DNA of 64,000 nt, taken from the NCBI RefSeq assembly GCF_005845365.1, contig NZ_CP040509.1:1302001-1366000 (forward strand), in the 5' to 3' direction. A model generated the notes under the pieces. The model searched no databases. It was not told the origin of the DNA and saw only the letters and a program-made list of their open reading frames with translations. Positions 33,457 to 42,645 of this stretch are shown piece by piece; within the stretch, counting starts at the first letter, position 1; every line of letters begins with the position of its first letter. The DNA is from Rhodoluna limnophila (GTDB lineage: Bacteria > Actinomycetota > Actinomycetes > Actinomycetales > Microbacteriaceae). Both the position numbers and the translations under genes were made by a program.

Positions 33457-34232
33457 CCAACGCACTAGAACTAAAAAACGTTGAAAAGTCTTTCGGCAGC
33501 GTCATTGCTCTTCAGAACATCTCTGTAGAGGTTGCTAAGGGGCAGGTTACCTGCATCCTCGGTGACAACGGTGCCGGTAAGTCAACCCTGATCAAAACCC
33601 TGAGCGGTGTTCACAAGCCAAGCAAGGGTGAATTCCTATTCGAGGGTCAGCCGGTTGAGCTTTCTTCACCGCGCGACGCATTGGCCATGGGTATTGCAAC
33701 CGTGTTCCAAGACCTCGCAACCATTCCACTGATGACCGTCTGGCGTAACTTCTTCTTAGGCAACGAGATCCGCAAGGGTTTCGGCCCGTTCAAGTGGCTT
33801 GACGTAAAGCAGATGAAAGAGATCACCAAAAAGGAACTGCTCGCAATGGGCATCGACCTTCGAGACGTAAACCAGCCAATCGGAACCCTTTCGGGTGGTG
33901 AGCGTCAGTCTGTTGCTATCGCTCGCTCGGTTTACTTTGGTGCCAAGGTTCTCATCCTCGATGAGCCAACCTCAGCACTTGGTGTTCGCCAGTCTGGAAT
34001 CGTTCTGAAGTATGTTCTGGCAGCAAAGGACCGTGGAGTTTCTGTGGTTTTCATTACCCACAACCCTCACCACGCGTTCTTGGTTGGTGACCGCTTCTAC
34101 CTTCTAAACCGTGGCCGCATGTTGAACCGCTTTGAGCGCGCAAACGTAGAGCTTGAAGAACTGACCAAGGCAATGGCCGGCGGTGCAGAACTTGAGGCCC
34201 TAACCCACGAGATCAACACTGTTCGTGGCTAA
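33453..34232 (+). CDS. sugar/inositol ABC transporter ATP-binding protein (system 2)
   Basis: This 259-aa single-domain ABC ATPase has Walker [10 protein letters not shown], signature LSGGERQ, Walker [13 protein letters not shown] and a switch His in [10 protein letters not shown]. It resembles the system 1 ATPase. It has the same short form as FrcA-type ATPases rather than the double-length RbsA form. Its stop is followed by a terminator-like hairpin. Confidence 0.9.
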   Translation: MTNALELKNVEKSFGSVIALQNISVEVAKGQVTCILGDNGAGKSTLIKTLSGVHKPSKGEFLFEGQPVELSSPRDALAMGIATVFQDLATIPLMTVWRNFFLGNEIRKGFGPFKWLDVKQMKEITKKELLAMGIDLRDVNQPIGTLSGGERQSVAIARSVYFGAKVLILDEPTSALGVRQSGIVLKYVLAAKDRGVSVVFITHNPHHAFLVGDRFYLLNRGRMLNRFERANVELEELTKAMAGGAELEALTHEINTVRG

Positions 34233-34248
34233 TCAAACCCGCACCTCA

Positions 34249-34284
34249 TCTAATGCCCTCACCCCTCGCGGTGGGGGCATTAGA
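34249..34284 (+). terminator. terminator after the second ABC operon
   Basis: TCTAATGCCC pairs with GGGCATTAGA and the inner TCACC/GGTGG extend the stem, with a TTTAA tail. It ends just before the EamA gene. The last bases overlap the candidate -10 box of that gene. Confidence 0.75.
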
Positions 34285-34286
34285 TT
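34281..34286 (+). promoter_or_regulatory. -10 box of a leaderless promoter for the EamA transporter gene
   Basis: TAGATT ends 7 nt before the ATG at 34294. It overlaps the 3' arm of the terminator hairpin. Confidence 0.35.
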
Positions 34287-34293
34287 TAACCGA

Positions 34294-35190
34294 ATGAAGA
34301 CCCAACCAGAGCTGTTCCGCGGCTACCTGCTCTCACTTATTGCTGTCACCGGCTTTGGCTTCACTTTTATTGCCGTAACTCTTGGGTCTGAGAGCTTTGA
34401 CCCAATCACCATGAGCATTGGCCGCGTTGTGCCGGCCGGCATCTTGGCTGTGATTGCCCTCAAACTCATGAAGCAACCGCTGCTGCCACCGCGCGAGGCA
34501 TACCCGCTGATTCTGGGGTCTTCAATCGGCATCATCATTGGCTTCCCATTGCTTTCAACGCTGGCCCTGCAGTCGATTCCGGCGGCAGACGCCGGGGTTA
34601 TCGGGGCTGTAACACCGATGGTCACCGGTATCGTTGCTGTGTTCATTGGCCACAAGCGGCCAAGGCCCATGTTCTGGGCGGCCGCGGCACTGGGCGCAAT
34701 CTCGGCTATGTCTTTGGCCTACTTTAAAGGCGGCACCGATTTTGGTGGCGGCACCTACTGGGGTTATCTGGCAATGGCTTTTGCCGTCTTGCTGGCATCG
34801 ATGGGTCACATATCAGGTTCAACCCTGGTGGCTAAGTATTCGTCATTCACCGTGTTGAGCTGGGCAGTAATCATTTCGATTCCGATTCAGTTGCCGATTG
34901 CGGTGATCAACTGGAGCATCAACCCGATCACCGAATGGCCAACCTGGACAGCAATTCTGGGCTTCCTCTATGTCAGTTGGTTCTCACTATCGATTGGCAA
35001 CTTCATGCTCAACCAGGGCCTGCACATCATCGGGTTGGTTAAGGGCGCCCAGCTTCAGTTGCTGCAGCCAATTGTCACCATGGTGCTTGCGATTCTGATT
35101 CTGCAGCAGCCGGTATCACCGATTACCTGGATAGCCGCGTTTGGTATTTTGACCAGCGTGGCCTGGAGTCAGAGATACAAAGCTAAGTAA
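34294..35190 (+). CDS. EamA/DMT-family transporter
   Basis: This 298-aa protein has ten hydrophobic segments arranged as two EamA repeats, each with the usual Pro/Gly-rich helices (GFGFTFIAVTLGSESFDPITMSIGRVVPAG; LLQPIVTMVLAILILQQP). Such proteins export or import small metabolites. The ATG at 34294 was chosen because it follows the terminator and a -10-like TAGATT. A GTG at 34225 overlapping the ATPase end would require reading through the hairpin. The substrate is unknown. Confidence 0.8.
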   Translation: MKTQPELFRGYLLSLIAVTGFGFTFIAVTLGSESFDPITMSIGRVVPAGILAVIALKLMKQPLLPPREAYPLILGSSIGIIIGFPLLSTLALQSIPAADAGVIGAVTPMVTGIVAVFIGHKRPRPMFWAAAALGAISAMSLAYFKGGTDFGGGTYWGYLAMAFAVLLASMGHISGSTLVAKYSSFTVLSWAVIISIPIQLPIAVINWSINPITEWPTWTAILGFLYVSWFSLSIGNFMLNQGLHIIGLVKGAQLQLLQPIVTMVLAILILQQPVSPITWIAAFGILTSVAWSQRYKAK

Positions 35191-35254
35191 TGTGCCCGAA
35201 ATAGAAAAAGGTTAGGGTTTAACCGCTGAGCTTTTGCTAGTAGGCAGCCAGTGT

Positions 35255-35293
35255 AAAAAATGACCCGGAGATTCTTCTCCGGGTCATTTTTTT
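35255..35293. terminator. bidirectional intrinsic terminator
   Basis: AAAAAATGACCCGGAGA-TTCT-TCTCCGGGTCATTTTTTT is a strong stem flanked by A and T tracts. It separates the EamA gene (plus) from the 3' end of purA (minus). Confidence 0.93.
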
Positions 35294-35309
35294 GTAATTC
35301 AAAAAACGG

Positions 35310-36602
35310 TTACTTGGCCTCAAGCATGTTGTGACGCACGATGATGGCATCGCGGTGAGGGCCAACACCGATGGCCGAGATACGCGCACCGCTGATCTTC
35401 TCAAGCATCAAGATGTAGTCCTGTGCATTCTTTGGTAGGTCTTCGAAAGTGCGGCATCCGGTGATGTCTTCATCCCAGCCAGGGAAGTTCTCGTAAATCG
35501 GCTTGGCGTGGTGGAAGTCGGTCTGTGAAACCGGCATCTCGTCAACGCGCTTGCCATCAACCTCGTAGGCAACACAAACCGGAATCTCTTTCAAACCGGT
35601 TAGCACATCTAGCTTGGTAACAACGTAGTCGGTGACGCCATTGATGCGCGCTGAGTAGCGAGCAATCGGTGCGTCATACCAACCACAGCGGCGTGGGCGC
35701 CCGGTGGTGGTACCAAACTCAAAGCCGGTGGCGCGCAAGAACTCGCCAGACTCGTCGAACAATTCGGTAGGGAATGGGCCGGCACCAACGCGGGTGGTGT
35801 AGGCCTTTACGATTCCGATCACAGTCTTGAACTCAGCTGGGCCAACGCCTGAACCGGTTGAGGCACCGCCGGCAGTTGAATTTGATGAGGTGACGAACGG
35901 GTAGGTTCCGTGGTCAACGTCAAGCATGGTTGCCTGGCCGCCCTCAAACAGAACGGTCTTGCCTTCATCGATTGCGTTGTAAAGCTCTAGCGCGGTGTCG
36001 GCCACCATTGGGCGCACCCGCTCTGCGTATGACAGCAGCTCAGCAACAACCTCATCAACACGGATAGCTGCGCGGTTGTAAACCTTGCTCAACAGGTTGT
36101 TTTTTAGGACCAGCGCGGCCTCAACCTTCTGGCGCAAAATGCTCTCGTCAAATAGGTCTTGAACACGGATGCCCACGCGGTTGATTTTGTCGGCATAGGT
36201 AGGGCCAATGCCACGACCGGTGGTACCGATGGCGCGCTTACCCAAGAAACGCTCAGATACCTTGTCGACGGTCACGTTGTAAGGGGTAATGATGTGTGCG
36301 TTTGCTGAAACGCGAAGCTTTGAGGTGTCGATTCCGCGGGCGTTTAGCGCCTCGATCTCTTGGAACAGAACTGAGAGGTCAATGACCACGCCGTTTGAAA
36401 TCACTGGGATAACGCCCGGGGTCAAGATGCCAGATGGCAAAAGGTGCAGTGCGTACTTTTCGTTGCCGATAACTACGGTGTGACCCGCGTTGTTACCGCC
36501 GTTGAACTTGACTACGTAGTCGATGTGCTCTGCCAGAAGGTCGGTGGCCTTGCCCTTACCTTCATCGCCCCACTGTGCACCAATAATTACTACCGCAGGC
36601 AT
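35310..36602 (-). CDS. purA: adenylosuccinate synthetase
   Basis: This 430-aa enzyme makes adenylosuccinate from IMP, aspartate and GTP in AMP synthesis. The GTP-binding start [18 protein letters not shown] (residues 6-23), [25 protein letters not shown] and [12 protein letters not shown] are typical. The ATG at 36602 with AAGGGG upstream fits the family start, and the 12-residue extension was rejected. It is a single gene with a convergent terminator. Confidence 0.97.
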   Translation of the reverse strand: MPAVVIIGAQWGDEGKGKATDLLAEHIDYVVKFNGGNNAGHTVVIGNEKYALHLLPSGILTPGVIPVISNGVVIDLSVLFQEIEALNARGIDTSKLRVSANAHIITPYNVTVDKVSERFLGKRAIGTTGRGIGPTYADKINRVGIRVQDLFDESILRQKVEAALVLKNNLLSKVYNRAAIRVDEVVAELLSYAERVRPMVADTALELYNAIDEGKTVLFEGGQATMLDVDHGTYPFVTSSNSTAGGASTGSGVGPAEFKTVIGIVKAYTTRVGAGPFPTELFDESGEFLRATGFEFGTTTGRPRRCGWYDAPIARYSARINGVTDYVVTKLDVLTGLKEIPVCVAYEVDGKRVDEMPVSQTDFHHAKPIYENFPGWDEDITGCRTFEDLPKNAQDYILMLEKISGARISAIGVGPHRDAIIVRHNMLEAK

Positions 36603-36699
36603 GCATACCCCTTGCTTTGTATCTGGAGTGGTACGCAATGGCGTACATCTAAGTTTATCCCCAGATTGCTAGGCCCCGTGGGTGCTGGGTAAAGGGGAG

Positions 36700-36705
36700 T
36701 AATAC
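36700..36705 (+). promoter_or_regulatory. -10 box ahead of the antitoxin gene
   Basis: TAATAC lies 9 nt before the ATG at 36715, and no Shine-Dalgarno is seen. Confidence 0.35.
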
Positions 36706-36714
36706 TTTTGGACC

Positions 36715-37044
36715 ATGCCTATTGCCTATCACCACGAATCAGATAATCTGATTTTCGTGAAAGAGATGACCGCCACCGAGGTGGCCAGAAATTTCTCGGC
36801 AGTCCTAGACTCGGTCGAGGCCGGCGAAGAAATTGTAATTTTCCGCGGAAAAGTTGAAATTGCCCGCCTCTCGCCCACTGCTAAGCACGTACCTAATGGT
36901 GCCGCGATCATTGATTTGGTTCACAGCCTCGAATCCGCTGGCCAGACAGCGGCATCTGACCCCGATTTTGACCAGGCTATGAAATCCGTGCTGGAGCGCC
37001 GCCAAGCCAACCGAATTGCTAGGCCAAACCCATGGCGAGACTAG
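36715..37044 (+). CDS. type II antitoxin of the Phd/YefM family
   Basis: This 109-aa protein has the Phd/YefM-like core MTATEVARNFSAVLDSVEAGEEIVIFRGKVEIARLSP from about residue 18, followed by a C-terminal tail ending in RPNPWRD that should bind the toxin. It overlaps the PIN toxin gene by 13 nt, so the two are translated together. The start at 36715 follows a -10-like TAATAC; the ATG at 36766 is an alternative. It probably neutralises the toxin and represses the pair. Confidence 0.8.
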   Translation: MPIAYHHESDNLIFVKEMTATEVARNFSAVLDSVEAGEEIVIFRGKVEIARLSPTAKHVPNGAAIIDLVHSLESAGQTAASDPDFDQAMKSVLERRQANRIARPNPWRD

Positions 37045-37433
37045 TTATAGATACCTCAGTTTTGATTTCGATAGCTAGGCAGCAGATTGATATTGAAAAG
37101 GTGGTTTCGCCATCGGATGATTTGCTTTTGCCAACAGTGGTTATTGCCGAGTTCCTAACCGGCATCGAATTAATGAAGTCGGCTAAGTCAAAAATCAGAC
37201 AAATTCAGTTTTTGACGCACTTCAAGGCGTTGGCAGAAGTTCTGGAATTCACCGAAAGCGAGGCCCGAGCTTTTGCAGTTCTTGAGGCAAGCGCTGTGCG
37301 GGCCGGAACGCCAATGTCCGAATTTGATTTGGTGATAGCAGCACACGCCACAGTCGAATCGGCGCTGCTGCTTACCAGCGATAAAAAGTCAAGGTTCGCG
37401 GAACTTCCCGGAGTGATTGCCCGCGTGGTTTAG
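37032..37433 (+). CDS. PIN-domain toxin (VapC-type)
   Basis: This 133-aa PIN-domain protein has the acidic active-site residues D7 (LVIDTSVLI), E40 (VVIAEFL), D99 (SEFDLVIAAHA) and D117 (LTSDKKSRF), so the nuclease should be intact. VapC toxins cut tRNA or rRNA. The start overlaps the antitoxin gene by 13 nt. Its stop overlaps the convergent SpoU gene by 4 nt. Confidence 0.85.
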   Translation: MARLVIDTSVLISIARQQIDIEKVVSPSDDLLLPTVVIAEFLTGIELMKSAKSKIRQIQFLTHFKALAEVLEFTESEARAFAVLEASAVRAGTPMSEFDLVIAAHATVESALLLTSDKKSRFAELPGVIARVV

Positions 37434-38149
37434 CGACGCTTGAAGACGTGCTCTTCAACCCAGCAGTGCATGGTGATTGCCGCTGCGGCCGAAGCATTGA
37501 TTGACCGGGTTGAGCCAAACTGGGTGATTTCTAGAACAACCTCGGCCGCCTCGATTGCGGCGTCACTCAAGCCAGGGCCTTCTTGGCCAAACAGCAAAAC
37601 GCATTCTTCAGGCAGCGAGTACTCTTCAATCTTTTTGCAGCCCGGCACATTGTCGATGGCAATAATCGGAATAGCCTTGCCACCCTCACCGCCTGTCTTG
37701 GCCCACTCAACAAACTCTTCAACGGTTGGGTGGTGGCTCACGTGCTGGTAGCGGTCGGTGACCATGGCACCTCGGCGGTTCCAGCGGCGGTTGCCGATGA
37801 TGTGAACCTCAGCGGCCAAGAATGCGTTGGCTGTGCGCACAATTGAACCGATGTTTAGGTCGTGCTGCCAGTTCTCAATGGCCACGTGATACTTGTGGCG
37901 GCGGCGATCCAGCTCGGCAATAATCGCGTCCATTTTCCAATAGCGGAACTTGTCCAATACGTTGCGAGTATCGCCGTTGGTTAGCAGCTCAGGGTCAAGA
38001 ATCGAATCTGGATTCGGCTGCTCAGGTGTGCCGGCATCTTCAGGCCACTCACCCTGCCACGGGCCAACGCCCCAGGTGGTTTGTTCTGGGGTTGGTGAAG
38101 CACCCTCGGGCAATCCAGGCACGCTCGCAGGCATCTCTTCTTTACTCAT
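37430..38149 (-). CDS. TrmH/SpoU-family RNA 2'-O-methyltransferase
   Basis: This 239-aa protein starts with a Pro-rich tail. The SPOUT domain follows: NIGSIVRTANAFLAAEVHIIGNRRWNRRGAM, then LLFGQEGPGLSDAAIEAAEVVL and the knot motif STRSINASAAAAITMHCW. It uses S-adenosylmethionine to methylate a ribose in tRNA or rRNA, with the exact site unknown. The gene converges on the toxin gene with a 4-nt overlap. Confidence 0.87.
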   Translation of the reverse strand: MSKEEMPASVPGLPEGASPTPEQTTWGVGPWQGEWPEDAGTPEQPNPDSILDPELLTNGDTRNVLDKFRYWKMDAIIAELDRRRHKYHVAIENWQHDLNIGSIVRTANAFLAAEVHIIGNRRWNRRGAMVTDRYQHVSHHPTVEEFVEWAKTGGEGGKAIPIIAIDNVPGCKKIEEYSLPEECVLLFGQEGPGLSDAAIEAAEVVLEITQFGSTRSINASAAAAITMHCWVEEHVFKRR

Positions 38150-38157
38150 CTACTGGC

Positions 38158-39504
38158 CTAAAAGTATCTGATCAACACGTAAGGCAAAGCCATCGCGGTT
38201 GACACAACCGTCACCGGCACACCGTACTTAGCAAATTGCCAGAAGCTAATTTTGTAGCCAGAGGCGTGTGCCAGCCCGACAGCAACCACGTTGGCACTAG
38301 CGCCAACAATGGTCATGTTGCCACCGAAGTCAGCGCCAAATGCCAAGGCCCACCAGAGGCCGTCATTTACGGTGCCGATTGATTCATTCAGTTGGTGGAT
38401 AACCGGAGTCATGCTCGCAACATAAGGGATGTTGTCGACGATGCCTGAAACGACCGCGGAGACAACAACTACCGCTCCGGCGGCCAAGGCACCATCAGTG
38501 CCTACAACGCCAGCAATGTAGTCGGCTACATAACCGAGGGCGCCAACATTTACCAGCGCACCGACCATGATGAACAATCCGGCAAAAAACACCAGGGTTC
38601 CCCACTCGACGTCTTTGGCAAATTGCTCGGGCTTCAGGTTGCTAATAAGCACCAGTAAGCCCGCGCCCATCATGGCTACCATCGATGGCTCGAGGTGCAA
38701 AACCGAGTGCAACACAAACGCAATAATCACTGCGGTGAGAACTGAGACGCTCTTGATTAGGAGAGCCTTATCGGTGATGAATGCTGCCGGGTTTAGCTCC
38801 ATGACTGAAGATCGGTCCTCGGCGGAGTTGACCAACTGCTTACGAAACAACAGCACAAGCATCGGAATGATTACCGCCATAACCACTAGAACAAGTGGGG
38901 CCATGTGAACCAAGAATGAGTTGAAATCCAGGCCTGCCTTGCTGGCAATGATGATATTTGGTGGGTCACCGATGAGTGTTGCGGCACCGCCGATATTTGA
39001 AATAAAGACTTCACCCAAAATGAATGGAATCGGGTTCACCTTTAAGTACTTGGCAACCAAAAAGGTCATGGGTACGGCAAGCAAGATAGTGGTTACGTTG
39101 TCTAGCAAAGCACTGGCAAATCCAACCAAAGTCAATATGTACACAAAAGCTGTGCGCGGCTTGCCCTTGGCTAACCGAATTGCCTTAACGGCCAGAAACT
39201 CAAATAGGCCAGTTTTGTGAATTACGCCGACAATAATCATCATGCCTAGCAGCAAAAAGATTACGTTCCAGTCGATGCCGGTTTCGTGGCTGTAAAAAGC
39301 CTGGCTTGCTCCGGTTGAACCGATAAGCACCATGGCTGCAGCACCGGCAGCAACAACCGCGACGCGGTTAATTTTTTCGGTAGCGATGAATACGTACGCA
39401 ACAATAAAAATAATTACGGAAGCGGGGACCAACCATTCGGCTGGCAAGAAGGATGCGGAATTGGTGGCTTCAGATGCCAGCCACGGGCTAATCAGTGAAC
39501 GCAT
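38158..39504 (-). CDS. ArsB/NhaD-like ion transporter (SLC13/CitM superfamily)
   Basis: This 448-aa polytopic membrane protein of 10-12 segments carries IT-superfamily marks: VFLLLGMMIIVGVIHKTGLFEFLAVKA, DNVTTILLAVPMTFLVAKYL, GGAATLIGDPPNIIIASKAG and FGADFGGNMTIVGASANVVAVGLA. The two re-entrant-type motifs with GDPP and ASAN are characteristic. It could be a Na+/H+ antiporter or an arsenite-type exporter. No arsenic genes are nearby. The ATG at 39504 is favoured over a TTG at 39513. Confidence 0.83.
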   Translation of the reverse strand: MRSLISPWLASEATNSASFLPAEWLVPASVIIFIVAYVFIATEKINRVAVVAAGAAAMVLIGSTGASQAFYSHETGIDWNVIFLLLGMMIIVGVIHKTGLFEFLAVKAIRLAKGKPRTAFVYILTLVGFASALLDNVTTILLAVPMTFLVAKYLKVNPIPFILGEVFISNIGGAATLIGDPPNIIIASKAGLDFNSFLVHMAPLVLVVMAVIIPMLVLLFRKQLVNSAEDRSSVMELNPAAFITDKALLIKSVSVLTAVIIAFVLHSVLHLEPSMVAMMGAGLLVLISNLKPEQFAKDVEWGTLVFFAGLFIMVGALVNVGALGYVADYIAGVVGTDGALAAGAVVVVSAVVSGIVDNIPYVASMTPVIHQLNESIGTVNDGLWWALAFGADFGGNMTIVGASANVVAVGLAHASGYKISFWQFAKYGVPVTVVSTAMALPYVLIRYF

Positions 39505-39624
39505 GAGATCCAATCTGGGTCGGTGAATAAACTGCCGACCAGACTTCCCAGCACACCTAAGTTAAGAATACCCGAACACTCAGCAAGCCGATAGGGCTTC
39601 GGGAGACCGACGCCGAGCCTCTGT

Positions 39625-39630
39625 TAGCCT
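39625..39630 (+). promoter_or_regulatory. -10 box of a leaderless promoter
   Basis: TAGCCT lies 6 nt before the ATG at 39637, and no Shine-Dalgarno is present. Confidence 0.45.
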
Positions 39631-39636
39631 TGAACT

Positions 39637-40413
39637 ATGGCAGATCGCAGCAAAATCACATCTTGGCTCACCGACATGGACGGCGTGCTCGTGCACGAGG
39701 GTCACGTACTTCCGGGCGCTTCTGAACTCATCGCTCAGTGGCAAGCAAACGGCACCCCGTTTTTGGTTCTGACCAACAACTCGATCTACACGCCTCGCGA
39801 CCTAGCTGCGCGCCTGCAGTCTGGCGGCTTGAACGTACCTGAAGAACGCATCTGGACCTCAGCACTTGCTACCGCAGCATTTCTAGACAAGCAGAAGCCA
39901 AACGGTACCGCATACGTCATCGGTGAAACTGGGCTCACCCAGGCACTGCACGAAATTGGCTACGTTCAGACTGACAACAACCCTGACTATGTTGTGCTGG
40001 GCGAGACCCGCAATTTTAACTTTGACATGTTGACCAAGGCCGTGCGCCTCATCAACGGTGGTGCCCGCTTTATTGCCACCAACCCAGATGCCACCGGCCC
40101 ATCAGCCGAGGGCCCACTGCCAGCAACCGGTTCGGTAGCCGCGCTAATCACCAAAGCAACCGGCATGGAGCCATACATTGTTGGCAAGCCAAACCCAATG
40201 ATGTTCCGCAGCGCAATGCGCAAGATTGGCGCACACTCAGAGTCAACCGGCATGATCGGTGACCGCATGGATACTGACGTTGTGGCAGGTATCGAAGCTG
40301 GTTTGCACACTGTTTTGGTACTGACCGGAATTGCCGACGACGCCGAGATTGCCAAGTACCCGTTCCGCCCAACTGAGATTTTGAACTCAGTGGCCGACTT
40401 GCTTGAGGGCTAA
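39637..40413 (+). CDS. HAD-superfamily phosphatase (NagD-like)
   Basis: This 258-aa type IIA HAD hydrolase has motif I DMDGVLVHEG (residues 13-22, with D13 and D15), motif II VLTNNS, GKPNPMMFRSAM (Lys of motif III) and motif IV in GMIGDRMDTDVVAGIEAG. NagD-type enzymes dephosphorylate nucleotides or sugar phosphates. Its 3' end overlaps the convergent MFS gene by 4 nt. Confidence 0.9.
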   Translation: MADRSKITSWLTDMDGVLVHEGHVLPGASELIAQWQANGTPFLVLTNNSIYTPRDLAARLQSGGLNVPEERIWTSALATAAFLDKQKPNGTAYVIGETGLTQALHEIGYVQTDNNPDYVVLGETRNFNFDMLTKAVRLINGGARFIATNPDATGPSAEGPLPATGSVAALITKATGMEPYIVGKPNPMMFRSAMRKIGAHSESTGMIGDRMDTDVVAGIEAGLHTVLVLTGIADDAEIAKYPFRPTEILNSVADLLEG

Positions 40414-41636
40414 CTATTCAGCTGTTGCAGCTCTTTGCGCGAAGACACAATGACCGCGGTTGCGGCCACGGCTAGTGCAAGCACTAGGTAGACAACTCTG
40501 ACGCCGAAAGTGTCTAGCGCTGCGCCCACCAGAACCATTGAAATCATCGGTCCGCCATTCCAAATGGCCATCTCAAGGCTGAACACGCGGCCACGTTTGC
40601 TGGCCGGAATCTTTTCTTGAATCACGGTATTTAGCAGTGGGCCCAGCGGACCCCATGAGGCACCGAGCAGGGCCGCAAACGCAAACATCACAGCCTGGTC
40701 TGGCAGCAAAGACATTGGCACAATCGCAATTGCAACACCGATGATTGCCATGCGGAAAATTGCCGCAAAACTGAAACGCTTGTTGATGCGCTCAAAGAGC
40801 AAAGCACCTGTTACCGAGGCCAACGCCATCGTCGAGATAATCAGACCCAGAGCTTCTGGGTTTCCGATCTCGTTGAAGTACTTAGGCAAAACCACCATTT
40901 CGGTTGGCAGGTAAACCACGGCTAGGAACATAAAAGTTGACATCATGATCAACACGGCTGGGGTCTGAAACAAAATCTTGAAGCCTTGAACCGCGTAGAT
41001 GAAAAGACCGGTTGATTCCTCTGAGTCTTTTTCATCCTGCTGCTCGTGCACCTTAATCAGCAGCGTGAACAGGGCAGCCAAAACGCCAAAGCCACCGACA
41101 ATCCAGAACGAGTTGATGGCGCCAATTTGAGAAATCGAAATTGCGGCGATTGCTGGACCGATGGCAAAGCCCGAGGCAAACACGGCCTCGTGAATTGAGT
41201 TTGCTCGTGGCAAAGTCATGTGGGCAGCGGCCGCGACATCCGGAACAATTGCCTTGCGCGCACTCGGGCCACCCGGCGCAACCAAAGACCTAATCAAGGC
41301 CAAAGCAATTAGTAGCGGAAGGTTCATGGTCCAAATGACCGCCATGACCGGAATGACAACCGAGGCAATTGAAGCCAGCATTTCAACCCAAACAGCGGTT
41401 CGGCGGCGACCAAGTTTGTCGATGATTGAACCCATTACCGGAGAAAGCAAAAGTCCCGGAATTCCGGTGATCGTGACTACCAGTCCGGCAGCAGCCGAGG
41501 AGCCCGAAATATCGAGCGATAGCCAAGGAAGCAAGATAAAGACCATCGACCCAGAAATGATCGATGTGATTGACGCAGCCTGCATCAGCAGGAACGGCGC
41601 CAGGCGCTTTTTTGGTTTAGCGGAGGTCGAGGTCAT
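40410..41636 (-). CDS. MFS transporter
   Basis: This 408-aa protein has about 12 hydrophobic segments. LLSPVMGSIIDKLGRRRTAVWVEML, with the classic MFS loop GSIIDKLGRRR, and later GPLLNTVIQEKIPASKRGRVFS place it in the drug-efflux-like MFS group (MFS_3/EntS-type). It probably exports a small molecule. The ATG at 41636 overlaps the 3' end of pyrE by 20 nt, so it is probably co-transcribed with pyrE. The substrate is unknown. Confidence 0.83.
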   Translation of the reverse strand: MTSTSAKPKKRLAPFLLMQAASITSIISGSMVFILLPWLSLDISGSSAAAGLVVTITGIPGLLLSPVMGSIIDKLGRRRTAVWVEMLASIASVVIPVMAVIWTMNLPLLIALALIRSLVAPGGPSARKAIVPDVAAAAHMTLPRANSIHEAVFASGFAIGPAIAAISISQIGAINSFWIVGGFGVLAALFTLLIKVHEQQDEKDSEESTGLFIYAVQGFKILFQTPAVLIMMSTFMFLAVVYLPTEMVVLPKYFNEIGNPEALGLIISTMALASVTGALLFERINKRFSFAAIFRMAIIGVAIAIVPMSLLPDQAVMFAFAALLGASWGPLGPLLNTVIQEKIPASKRGRVFSLEMAIWNGGPMISMVLVGAALDTFGVRVVYLVLALAVAATAVIVSSRKELQQLNS

Positions 41637-42180
41637 CGAGAGACACCGCACTTAAGTAACGGTAACCGGCGTCGCCGATAACCTTATCGGCACCGGTATC
41701 ACGGTCAACCACGGTGGCAACCGCAACGATGATGGCACCGGCTTCTTCAAGAGCTTTGGCTGCAGTTAAAGGTGAACCGCCAGTGGTTGAGGTGTCCTCA
41801 ACCACAATTACGCGCTTGCCCTCAACCGATGGGCCCTCAACCTGGCGGCCCATTCCGTGGGCCTTGGCTGCTTTGCGAACGACAAAAGCATCAACCGCAC
41901 GGCCACGCGCTGCAGCCTGGTGCATGATGGCGGTTGCTACCGGGTCAGCGCCCATGGTCAATCCGCCAACGGCGTCAAAATCGGTGATGCCAGCTGCATC
42001 AAGCATGTCTAGAACAACCTGGCCAATTAGCGGCGCAGCCTCGTGGTGCAGAGTCGCACGGCGCAGGTCCACGTAATAGCCAGCCTCGATGCCGCTAGAC
42101 AGAGTCACTTTGCCGTGAACAACAGCAAGTTCTTTGATCAGTTCAATGAGGCGCGGCTTTGATGGCGAGGTAAAGGTCAT
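41617..42180 (-). CDS. pyrE: orotate phosphoribosyltransferase
   Basis: This 187-aa PRTase makes OMP from orotate in pyrimidine synthesis. It has the PRPP motif VIVVEDTSTTGGSPLTAAKAL and the orotate-type GYYVDLRRATLHHEA and VVRKAAKAHGMGRQVEG stretches. It starts at ATG 42180, with TAAACT 6 nt upstream. Its 3' end overlaps the MFS gene. Confidence 0.94.
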   Translation of the reverse strand: MTFTSPSKPRLIELIKELAVVHGKVTLSSGIEAGYYVDLRRATLHHEAAPLIGQVVLDMLDAAGITDFDAVGGLTMGADPVATAIMHQAAARGRAVDAFVVRKAAKAHGMGRQVEGPSVEGKRVIVVEDTSTTGGSPLTAAKALEEAGAIIVAVATVVDRDTGADKVIGDAGYRYLSAVSLDDLDLR

Positions 42181-42186
42181 TGCTCT

Positions 42187-42192
42187 AGTTTA
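42187..42192 (-). promoter_or_regulatory. -10 box of a leaderless promoter for pyrE
   Basis: TAAACT (minus strand) is 6 nt before the pyrE ATG at 42180. Confidence 0.45.
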
Positions 42193-42216
42193 CGAGAGGG
42201 CAAGAGGGCCTTGGGC

Positions 42217-42222
42217 TAGCCT
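42217..42222 (+). promoter_or_regulatory. -10 box of a leaderless promoter
   Basis: TAGCCT lies 6 nt before the ATG at 42229. It is close to the divergent pyrE promoter. Confidence 0.45.
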
Positions 42223-42228
42223 AGACAC

Positions 42229-42642
42229 ATGGAAAAGATGATGTTCACCAACCTGCCGGTTCACTCGCTAAAGCGCTCGGTGGACTTTTACACCGCTCTC
42301 GGTTTCAAGTTCAACCCGCAGTTCACCGGCGAGACCTCAACCTGCATGATTGTTGGCAAACACAACTTCATCATGCTGCTCGAAGAAGCTACTTTTTCAG
42401 GTTTTGTTGACAAGCCAATTGCGCCTACCAAAAAGACCGTTTCGTGCATCGTTGCCATCACCTATGACTCAGAAGCCGAGGTTCGTGCCATTTGCGAGAA
42501 GGCGTTTGAGCTTGGTGCTCGCAATTACAAAGAGCCTGAAGAACACGGATTCATGTTTGGCTGGGGCTTTGAAGACCTCGACGGCCACATCATCGAACCT
42601 TTCTACATGGACCAATCTCACCTAGAGCCACTCGAGAGTTAA
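42229..42642 (+). CDS. VOC-family (glyoxalase/bleomycin-resistance fold) protein
   Basis: This 137-aa protein starts MEKMMFTNLPVHSLKRSVDFYTALGFKF, the usual VOC beta-alpha start, and ends GFMFGWGFEDLDGHIIEPFYMD with the metal-binding His and Glu positions. It resembles lactoylglutathione lyase-like proteins. No substrate can be assigned. The xthA start follows 3 nt after its stop, so the two are probably co-transcribed. Confidence 0.85.
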   Translation: MEKMMFTNLPVHSLKRSVDFYTALGFKFNPQFTGETSTCMIVGKHNFIMLLEEATFSGFVDKPIAPTKKTVSCIVAITYDSEAEVRAICEKAFELGARNYKEPEEHGFMFGWGFEDLDGHIIEPFYMDQSHLEPLES

Positions 42643-42645
42643 ACC

